A stretch of DNA of 64,000 nt, taken from NCBI RefSeq assembly GCF_014650495.1, contig NZ_BMVB01000004.1, positions 310,001-374,000 of the forward strand. Direction: 5' to 3'. The notes beneath the pieces are model-generated. The model searched no databases. It saw only the letters and a program-made list of their open reading frames with translations, and was not told where the DNA came from. The translations under genes and the position numbers were made by a program. The DNA is from Streptomyces cinnamoneus. GTDB lineage: Bacteria > Actinomycetota > Actinomycetes > Streptomycetales > Streptomycetaceae. Below are positions 55,139 through 61,609 of the stretch, piece after piece; positions within the stretch are counted from its first letter, which is position 1; each line of letters starts with the position of its first letter.

Positions 55139-56662
55139 TCAGAAGAAGCCCAGCTTCTTCGGGGAGTAGCTGACCAAAACGTTCTTCGTCTGCTGGTAGT
55201 GGTCCAGCATCATCTTGTGGCCCTCCCGGCCGATGCCGGATTGTTTATAGCCTCCGAACGCGGCGTGGGCCGGGTACGTGTGGTAGCAGTTGGTCCAGAC
55301 GCGGCCGGCCTGGATGGCTCGGGCCGTGCGGTAGGCGGTGGTGCCGTTGCGGGCCCAGACGCCGGCGCCCAGGCCGTAGAGGGTGTCGTTCGCCAGGGTG
55401 ATCGCGTCGTCCAGGTCCGTGAACGGGGCGACCGCCACCACCGGGCCGAAGATCTCCTCCTGGAAGATCCGCATGCTGTTGCGGCCCTCGAAGACGGTGG
55501 GCTGGACGTAGTAGCCGTCGGCCAGTTCGCCGGGCAGGTGGACGCGGGCGCCGCCCGTCAGGAGGCGGGCGCCCTCCTGGTGGGCGATGTCCATGTAGGC
55601 GAGGATCTTCTCCAGTTGGTCGTTGGACGCCTGCGCGCCGATCATGGTGTCGGTGTCCAGGGGGTGCCCGGGGCGGATGCGTTCGGTGCGGGCCACCGCT
55701 GCTTCGAGGAAGGGCGTGTAGTGGCCGCGCTGGATCAGGGCGCGGGAGGGACAGGTGCAGACCTCGCCCTGGTTGAGGGCGAACATGGTGAAGCCCTCCA
55801 ACGCCTTGTCCAGGAAGTCGTCGTCGGCCGCCGAGACGTCGTCGAAGAAGATGTTCGGGCTCTTGCCGCCCAGTTCCAGGGTCACCGGCTTGAGGTTCTC
55901 CGAGGCGTACTGCATGATCAGGCGGCCCGTCGTCGTCTCGCCCGTGAAGGCGATCTTCGCCACCCGGGGGCTCGACGCCAGGGGCTTGCCCGCCTCCACG
56001 CCGAAGCCGTTGACGACGTTCACCACGCCGGGCGGGAGCAGGTCCGCCACCAGGTCCAGCCACACGTGGATAGAGGCGGGGGTCTGCTCGGCCGGCTTGA
56101 GGACCACCGCGTTGCCCGCCGCCAGGGCCGGGGCCAGCTTCCACGCGGCCATGAGCAGGGGGAAGTTCCACGGGATGATCTGGGCCACCACGCCCAGCGG
56201 CTCGTGGAAGTGGTAGGCGACCGTGTCCTCGTCGAGCTCCGAGAGGCTGCCCTCCTGGGCGCGTATCGCGCCCGCGAAGTAGCGGAAGTGGTCGATGGCG
56301 AGCGGGATGTCGGCGGCGAGCGTCTCGCGGACCGGCTTGCCGTTGTCCCAGGACTCCGCGACCGCGAGGATCTCCAGGTTGCGTTCCATGCGGTCGGCGA
56401 TGGCGTTGAGCACCGCCGCACGGTCGGCCACCGGCGTGCGGCCCCAGGCCGGTGCCGCGGCGTGCGCGGCGTCCAGGGCGCGTTCGACGTCCTCGGCCGT
56501 GCCGCGCGCGATCTCCGTGAAGGGGCGGCCGGTGACGGGCGTCGGGTTCTCGAAGTAGCCGCCCTGCTTGGGCGGTACGTACGTGCCGCCGATCCAGTGG
56601 TCGTACCGCGGCCGGTACGTGACGATCGCCTCGGGGGAGCCGGGGCTGGCGTAACGGGTCAT
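55139..56662 (-). CDS. NAD-dependent aldehyde dehydrogenase (AldB/ExaC type)
   Basis: Oxidises acetaldehyde or similar aldehydes to acids. 507 residues. Catalytic C302 in [11 protein letters not shown], general base E263 in TLELGGK, N166 in PWNFP, and the NAD loop FTGETTTGR. The start [24 protein letters not shown] and the ending [20 protein letters not shown] are typical of the alcohol-linked acetaldehyde dehydrogenase group regulated by AcoR-like activators. The gene for such an activator lies 91 bases upstream on the same strand. A fragment of a second copy lies at 54397-54455, and the usual DUF779 partner is at 46573-46959. Confidence 0.93.
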   Translation of the reverse strand: MTRYASPGSPEAIVTYRPRYDHWIGGTYVPPKQGGYFENPTPVTGRPFTEIARGTAEDVERALDAAHAAAPAWGRTPVADRAAVLNAIADRMERNLEILAVAESWDNGKPVRETLAADIPLAIDHFRYFAGAIRAQEGSLSELDEDTVAYHFHEPLGVVAQIIPWNFPLLMAAWKLAPALAAGNAVVLKPAEQTPASIHVWLDLVADLLPPGVVNVVNGFGVEAGKPLASSPRVAKIAFTGETTTGRLIMQYASENLKPVTLELGGKSPNIFFDDVSAADDDFLDKALEGFTMFALNQGEVCTCPSRALIQRGHYTPFLEAAVARTERIRPGHPLDTDTMIGAQASNDQLEKILAYMDIAHQEGARLLTGGARVHLPGELADGYYVQPTVFEGRNSMRIFQEEIFGPVVAVAPFTDLDDAITLANDTLYGLGAGVWARNGTTAYRTARAIQAGRVWTNCYHTYPAHAAFGGYKQSGIGREGHKMMLDHYQQTKNVLVSYSPKKLGFF

Positions 56663-56753
56663 GGGCGAAGCCTCCGTCGGCCGTGCGTGATGACGCCGCG
56701 CGGCTGCGGCGCCGAGCGCACGCTAGACCTGCGTGCGTTGCGCGGACGTTGCC

Positions 56754-58067
56754 TCAGTCCCCCTTGGTGTGCGCGTACGTCTCCCGCAACCGCTGCGCCC
56801 GCTCGGCCACCGTGCCGCGGTGCACCGCGCTCTGCGGAAGTGCCGCCAGCAGCCGTTCCCACACCTCCAGGTCCGCCTCGCCCCACGGGCTCTCGGCCCA
56901 CAGCTGCAGCGCCGTCGCGTCACCGCTGCTCAGCACCGCCCGCCGCAGCCGGTCCTCCAGCAGTGCGCGCATCCGGCGCACGCCCGGTGCCTCGGAGCGG
57001 GGGAGGAGCGGGCCGTTGTAGGCGCGCAGTGCGGCCCGGAGGTCGCCGGCCGCCACCTTCCTTTCCACTGCCGCCGCATCCGTCTCCAGCGCCACCTGCA
57101 GGCGGTACGGGCGTGACGCCACCAGGTCCCCTGCCGCCCCCACCGCCCTGCGCAGGCGGCACAGCTCCGCCCGCAAGGTGACCGTCGGCACCGGCCGCTC
57201 CCCGTGCAGCGCCGACATCAGCTGATCACCCGTCAGCCCGTCCGGCCGGCCCGCGAGCAGGGCCAGGATCTCGCTGTGCCGTCCGCTCAGCCGCACGCGT
57301 CGGCCGTCCGCCACCAGCAGTGCCTCGTTGCGGCCCAGGAGAGCGAGTGTGTGCCGCGGGCCGGTGGCGTCCGTCGCCAGCTGCGCCTCCGCCGCCCGGG
57401 CGGTCGCCCGGACCAGGGCGAGGCTGTGCGGGCCGGCCAGGTGGTCGCCGCCCGTGATGTCCACGGCCCCCAGCAGCCACCCCGTGCGCGGGTCGTGAAC
57501 GGGCGCGGCGGCGCAGGTCCAGGGCTGGACGAGGCGGTTGTAGTGCTCGGTGGCGAAGATCTGCACGGCGTTGTCGAGGGCGAGTGCCGTGCCCGGGGCG
57601 TTGGTGCCGGCGTGACGTTCGTCCCAGCGGGCGCCCGGCACGAAGTTCATGCCCTCCGCGCGCCGGCGCACGCCCCGATGCCCCTCCACCCACAGCATGC
57701 GGCCCGCCGCGTCGCAGACCGCGAGCAGATGGGCCCCGTCCTCGGCGATGGAGCCCAGCAACTCCCGGAACAGCGGCATCACCCGCGCGAGCGGATGGGC
57801 ATGGCGATGGCTCTCCAGCGCGGCGTCGCTCAGCTCGACCGGGGCCGTGAACTCCGCCGTGGGCAGCGCCGCCGCCGAACGCCGCCAGGAGGCGGCGACC
57901 ACCGGGCGTACGTGCGGGTCCAACGGGCCGCCCGCCACGAATGCGGCGTGCGCGTCGCGTACCCGGCGGGAACGTTCGGCGGGATCGGTGCCCGATGCCA
58001 TCGCCAGCCATGGGTCGTTCGGGTTGCTCGGGTCGTTCGGGTTGTCCGGGTTGACCGCCTCGGCCAT
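56754..58067 (-). CDS. AcoR-like GAF-domain regulator of the aldehyde dehydrogenase
   Basis: 437 residues. The N-terminal half (about 30-245) is the AcoR-type sensor: RRVRDAHAAFV, VVAASWRRS, then a GAF domain with GMNFVPGARWDERHAGTNAPG and VQIFATEHYNRLVQPWTCAAAPVHDP. The C-terminal part lacks the σ54 AAA+ ATPase of true AcoR; instead about 265-345 is a winged-helix-like segment (VRLSGRHSEILALLAGRPDG). This ATPase-less form is the norm in actinobacteria, which lack σ54. Start ATG 58067 has GGGAGGGG upstream. It is presumed to activate the downstream aldehyde dehydrogenase gene. Confidence 0.87.
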   Translation of the reverse strand: MAEAVNPDNPNDPSNPNDPWLAMASGTDPAERSRRVRDAHAAFVAGGPLDPHVRPVVAASWRRSAAALPTAEFTAPVELSDAALESHRHAHPLARVMPLFRELLGSIAEDGAHLLAVCDAAGRMLWVEGHRGVRRRAEGMNFVPGARWDERHAGTNAPGTALALDNAVQIFATEHYNRLVQPWTCAAAPVHDPRTGWLLGAVDITGGDHLAGPHSLALVRATARAAEAQLATDATGPRHTLALLGRNEALLVADGRRVRLSGRHSEILALLAGRPDGLTGDQLMSALHGERPVPTVTLRAELCRLRRAVGAAGDLVASRPYRLQVALETDAAAVERKVAAGDLRAALRAYNGPLLPRSEAPGVRRMRALLEDRLRRAVLSSGDATALQLWAESPWGEADLEVWERLLAALPQSAVHRGTVAERAQRLRETYAHTKGD

Positions 58068-58255
58068 CAGCCCCTCCCGCGGAAGTGCGCTTGCCGCCGT
58101 GACCATACCGCCGTGGCGACGGCGCCGGGAGTGTCGACGGCGAACAGGGCGGGTACACCCCCGGACCCGGGGGAATTTGCAGTGCACACGTCACTGCGGC
58201 GACTCTGCCACCACCGGTAACAACTCCCGAAACTCCTTGAAACGGAAACACGTTG

Positions 58256-58537
58256 ATGCGCAAAGTCCTCCTCGACATCGCGGAACGCACCCTCGCCGCC
58301 TATGTGACCACCTTCCTCGGCCTGCTCATAGCCGACGGATTCGACCTCACCAGCGTCTCGGCCATCAAGGCCGCCGCCATCGCGGCCCTGCCCGCCGCGC
58401 TCTCCGTCATCAAGGGTGCGATCGGCAGCCGCTTCGGTGACAAGGGCTCCGCCGCCTGGCTGCCCGCCCGGCGTGAAGGCCAGGGGCAGGGGCCGGGCCA
58501 GGGGCAAGGACAGAGCCCGAGCCGGGGGCAGGGCTAG
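58256..58537 (+). CDS. Small holin-like membrane protein
   Basis: 93 residues. MRKVLLDIAERTLAAYVTTFLG and the second helix SAIKAAAIAALPAALSVIKGAI match small proteins annotated in actinobacteria as r1t-type holins, which occur in phages but also as lone chromosomal genes. The end is a GQGQGPGQGQGQ low-complexity tail. There is no lysin or other phage gene nearby, so a lysis role is not implied. ATG 58256 is preferred over the overlapping TTG 58253. It is divergent from the AcoR-like gene. Confidence 0.75.
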   Translation: MRKVLLDIAERTLAAYVTTFLGLLIADGFDLTSVSAIKAAAIAALPAALSVIKGAIGSRFGDKGSAAWLPARREGQGQGPGQGQGQSPSRGQG

Positions 58538-59009
58538 GGCCCAGGGCCGGGCCGGGCGGGCGGGCCGCCTCGTGGTGCCGGCCCGCTCGTAACGGAAGCC
58601 GAGAGTCCACACGGGGTGTGCGCGGTGCACCCGCGGCCACCCCCGTGCACACGCTGCCGCCGGGGACCCGTACGCGGTTGACTCGATGACGCGAGTCCCA
58701 CTGGCGCGACGGGACCGGGCTACCGGTCAATCCCCCCGAGCCGGGCGGCCCGCCGCCCCGTACCGCCGGGCGGACGGTACGGGGCGGAGCCATGTCCGCC
58801 GGCGCGAGGCCGTGCGGGGCCTGCGGGGGGTGTGCGGGGCCGGCGTGGGCGTGCGGGGCCTTCGCGGCCGGTCATGGCCTGCGGGGCCGTGCGGGGCCTG
58901 TGGGGTCCCGCGGCGGGCGGAAGCCGTGCGTCCGAGCGGGGGGCGTGGGGGGTGCCAGTGCGCCCCCCGGCGTCGGCCCGTGCGGAGCGGGTGCAACGAT
59001 GTCTCCGTC
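58538..59009. other. GC-rich gap before Met-rich gene
   Basis: About 470 bases with no recognised gene. 58795-58930 is a run of GGGGCCTGCGGGG / GTGCGGGGCC-type imperfect repeats, with open frames in all phases that encode only Gly/Ala/Arg-rich nonsense. The promoter of the Met-rich gene probably lies in or near this stretch but is not obvious. Confidence 0.5.
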
Positions 59010-59798
59010 ATGAGAACAGGGCAGGAGACCGGGCAGGTACCGCGTGCGCTGCGAGCCGGCGTGTTCGCGGTGGTCTGCGTGCTGCTCGCGGCCCTGGGGC
59101 ACGCCGTCATGTCCGGCGTCACCGTCCCCTGGTGGGCCATCGCCGTCGCCCTGTCGACGACGGGTGCCTGCGCCTGGTTCCTCGCAGGGCGCGAACGCGG
59201 TCCGTTGCTGATCACGCTCGCCACCGTGGGCGCGCAGACCGGACTGCACTCCTTCTTCACGCTCGCGCAGAACGTCGCCCGCAACGCCGTCCAGGCGGCC
59301 GGCACCGTCGTGGTGGACCTCGGCGCGGGTGCCACGGGCGGCGGAACGGCCTTCTCCGACATCTGCGACGGCAGCGGCCGCGCCCTGGCCGGCCCCGGGA
59401 CCGGCACGCCCCCGCCCATGGACCACATGGGCGGCATGGACATGGGCATGAACATGGACATGGGTATGGGCGCGGGCATGAGCCACGGCACCGACATGGC
59501 CGGCATGGCCATGCACGCCGGCCACGGCGCCCTCGGCATGTGGTCCGCCCACGTCCTCGTCGCCGCCCTCTGCGGCGTCTGGCTCTCCGGCGGTGAACAG
59601 GCGGCCTTCCGGCTCGGCCGGACCATCGGCGCCCGCCTCCGCACCCCCCTGATCCTCCTCTTCCACGACGTACCGGTCCGCCCCGGCCCGCCGCGCATCC
59701 GGGCCGGCCGCGGGCGTGCCGCCCAGCGGCTGCGCCGGCTGCTGTACGCCCACGTCCTCGAAACCCGCGGTCCGCCGGCTCTCCTCGCCGTTCGCTGA
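59010..59798 (+). CDS. Met/His-rich membrane protein, probable copper binder
   Basis: 262 residues with four or so hydrophobic segments (about 15-32, 37-55, 58-75, 172-190). Between the third and fourth lies an external loop of about 40 residues with MDHMGGMDMGMNMDMGMGAG and then GTDMAGMAMHAGHG, a Met/His pattern typical of Cu(I) binding. No named domain recognised. The C-terminus (about 200-262) is basic. The start ATG 59010 is inferred from the membrane topology; upstream frame is repeat. It lies 1.3 kb from a PCuAC chaperone and a copper ATPase, supporting a copper role. Confidence 0.75.
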   Translation: MRTGQETGQVPRALRAGVFAVVCVLLAALGHAVMSGVTVPWWAIAVALSTTGACAWFLAGRERGPLLITLATVGAQTGLHSFFTLAQNVARNAVQAAGTVVVDLGAGATGGGTAFSDICDGSGRALAGPGTGTPPPMDHMGGMDMGMNMDMGMGAGMSHGTDMAGMAMHAGHGALGMWSAHVLVAALCGVWLSGGEQAAFRLGRTIGARLRTPLILLFHDVPVRPGPPRIRAGRGRAAQRLRRLLYAHVLETRGPPALLAVR

Positions 59799-59960
59799 CC
59801 CGGCCTCCTGGCTCATCCGCCTGCCGCGCCGGGTCCGCCCACGGCGACCGACCAGGTCGGATCACGTCACCGGGCCCGCCCGTCCCGCACTCGGGGCAGG
59901 GTGCCCGGATTCCAGGAAGGACCCAGGGCGATGACCCCTGCCCTCATTACACCGGTCTGT

Positions 59961-60131
59961 TCACACCAGACCGGCGGCGAGCGCCTTCAGGCTGCGCGCC
60001 CGCTCGCCCCACGCACGGCACTCGGCGCAGACCTGCAGATGCGCGTCGAGCACCGCGTCGGACACGCCCGGCGGCAGTTCCTCGCCGTCGACGCGTGCGG
60101 ATATAGCGGTACGAACCTCACTGCAATGCAC
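59961..60131 (-). CDS. Short zf-HC2 protein, anti-sigma candidate
   Basis: 56 residues from GTG 60131: VHCSEVRTAISARVDGEELP then HLQVCAECRAWGERARS. The Cys...His-x3-Cys-x2-Cys spacing is the zf-HC2 zinc motif of ZAS anti-sigma factors such as RsrA. It has only the zinc domain and no membrane helix. It is divergent from the ECF sigma gene with 61 bases between the starts, so it could bind and restrain that factor. Its ribosome site is weak, leaving the exact start open. A long frame upstream in the same phase is antisense to the sigma gene and not coding. Confidence 0.7.
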   Translation of the reverse strand: MHCSEVRTAISARVDGEELPPGVSDAVLDAHLQVCAECRAWGERARSLKALAAGLV

Positions 60132-60192
60132 CCCGCCATCGTCCCCGGCGTCCCCGGCGCCCGGCGCACCACCCCCCGGTCGGGAGGCCGCC

Positions 60193-60993
60193 GTGCGTGA
60201 CGACGAGACGGTGACCGCCTGGGCCCTCGCCGCGCGCGGCGGCGACGCCGACGCGGTGGAACGGTTCATCCGCGCCACCCAGAGCGACGTGCGGCGGTAC
60301 GTCGCCCGGCTCAGCAACGACCCGCAGGGCGCCGACGACCTCGTACAGGAAACGTTCCTGCGGGCCCTGCGCTCCCTGCCGCGCTTCGAGGGCCGCGCGT
60401 CGGCCCGCACCTGGCTGCTGTCCATCGCGCGCCGCACGGTCGTGGACCGGCTCCGCTTCCAGGCGGCCCGGCCGCGTCTGTCGGACACGGACGACTGGCA
60501 GTCGGCGGCGGAGCGCACCCAGTCCGCGGAGCTGCCCGGCTTCGACGAGGGCGTCGCGCTCTCGCAACTGCTGGACCGGCTGCCGTGCGAGCGCCGTGAG
60601 GCGTTCGTGCTCACCCAGATGCTGGGGCTGCCGTACGCGGAGGCCGCGGTCGTCGTGGGGTGCCCGGTCGGTACGGTGCGGTCGCGCGTGGCGCGGGCGC
60701 GCGAGGCGCTGATCGTGCAGCTGGAGACGGCGGAGCGGGAGGCGACCGTTCGGGAGACGCCCGGGCGGGAAGCGGCTGCGCGGGAAGCGGCCGCGCGAGA
60801 GGTGCCCGGTCGGGCGGCCACGGTGCGGGCGGTGACCGTTCGGGCCGCCACGGAGCGGACCGTTCCCAAGGGAATGGCGGCCCCTGAGCGGGTGGCGCCC
60901 GGGCGGGCGGCGGCTGCCGTACGTCTGCCGGTGCGGCTGCCGGCGCGGGCTCCCGCGCGTACGCCGATGCGTGTGCCGGCACTCGCCGGGTAG
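60193..60993 (+). CDS. ECF RNA polymerase sigma factor with repeat-rich tail
   Basis: 266 residues. Region σ2 (about 15-85) has FIRATQSDVRRYVARLSNDPQGADDLVQETFLRALR-type sequence with the core DDLVQETFLRAL, and RTWLLSIARRTVVDRLR. Region σ4 (about 115-170) has LLDRLPCERREAFVLTQMLG and YAEAAVVVGCPVGTVRSRVARARE. From about 178 to the end a tail of about 88 residues is made of Arg/Ala/Glu/Val units (REAAAREAAAREVPGRAATVR); most ECF factors end soon after σ4. Start GTG 60193 follows GGGAGG. The zf-HC2 gene opposite and the copper genes nearby suggest control of copper stress genes. Confidence 0.9.
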   Translation: MRDDETVTAWALAARGGDADAVERFIRATQSDVRRYVARLSNDPQGADDLVQETFLRALRSLPRFEGRASARTWLLSIARRTVVDRLRFQAARPRLSDTDDWQSAAERTQSAELPGFDEGVALSQLLDRLPCERREAFVLTQMLGLPYAEAAVVVGCPVGTVRSRVARAREALIVQLETAEREATVRETPGREAAAREAAAREVPGRAATVRAVTVRAATERTVPKGMAAPERVAPGRAAAAVRLPVRLPARAPARTPMRVPALAG

Positions 60994-61027
60994 TGCGCCG
61001 CCGCCGCTACGGCGGCGGCATGAGCAA

Positions 61028-61070
61028 GGCCAGGGGGCCACGGTGTGCAGCACACCGTGGCCCCCTGGCC
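61028..61070. terminator. Perfect 20-bp hairpin between convergent genes
   Basis: 61028-61047 (GGCCAGGGGGCCACGGTGTG) is exactly complementary to 61051-61070, with a 3-base loop CAG. It lies 35 bases after the ECF gene and 33 bases beyond the PCuAC stop, so it can end both transcripts. Confidence 0.9.
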
Positions 61071-61102
61071 CGTTCCCGGCGCCCCCGCCGAGGGGGCGAG
61101 GC

Positions 61103-61609
61103 TCAGCTTCCGGCCCGTACGACCGTCGCCTCGGCCCGCACGGTGCCGCTCTTGCGGAAGCGCAGGACGAGGGGGAGCCGTTCGCCCACGCGCACCGCGG
61201 GCGGCCGGTAGACCATGATGTCCAGGCCGTGCGGCGACATCTCCAGCGTGCCCCGCGCCGGGACGGGCACCGAGGCGACCATGCGCATGGTGCCCGCGCC
61301 GTTCTTCACGACCGTGCGGCTGAGCATCGCGCCGCCCGCGGAGGGAACGTCGACGCCGACGAGCTCGTCGTCCTCGTCACCGGTGTTGCGCAGCCGGACC
61401 ATCGCCGCCGTGCTCTCGATGCCGAACGGCACCAGGACGCGCGCGTCCTCGACCGTGACGCCGGCCGGGCGGCCGGCCGCGCCGGAGGCCGTCCAGGCGG
61501 TCAGGCCGCCGAGGGCCACCGCACAGGCCGCGACCGGGACCAGGGCCGCGCGTGCGGTGCGGATCAGGGATGCGGATGTGGATGCGGCTGCGGATGTGGA
61601 TGCCTTCAT
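61103..61609 (-). CDS. PCuAC-like periplasmic/exported copper chaperone
   Basis: 168 residues. One N-terminal hydrophobic segment (about 20-45) acts as signal or anchor. The β-barrel of the PCuAC family follows (about 48-165: VRLRNTGDEDDELVGVDVPS; LRFRKSGTVRAEATV). The classic H-M-x10-M-x21-H-x-M copper site is only partly kept: GAMLSR, TMRMVAS, and PHGLDIMVY supply Met and His in the expected places, but the first His is replaced. Its ATG (61609) overlaps the copper ATPase stop as ATGA, so the two are coupled. Probably receives or delivers Cu(I) at the outer face. Confidence 0.87.
   Translation of the reverse strand: MKASTSAAASTSASLIRTARAALVPVAACAVALGGLTAWTASGAAGRPAGVTVEDARVLVPFGIESTAAMVRLRNTGDEDDELVGVDVPSAGGAMLSRTVVKNGAGTMRMVASVPVPARGTLEMSPHGLDIMVYRPPAVRVGERLPLVLRFRKSGTVRAEATVVRAGS

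Noticed and set aside
54261..55169. A 302-residue plus-strand frame over the FKBP gene.
   Set aside because: Antisense to the FKBP domain and to the aldehyde dehydrogenase fragment.
58256..58537. Prophage or lysis cassette, because of the holin-like protein.
   Set aside because: No lysin, structural, integrase or att-like sequence nearby; lone holin-like genes occur on actinobacterial chromosomes.
58686..59009. A longer N-terminus for the Met-rich protein, using the open frame from 58686.
   Set aside because: The extra 108 residues are Arg/Gly/Ala repeat without similarity, and the membrane protein has a natural start at 59010.
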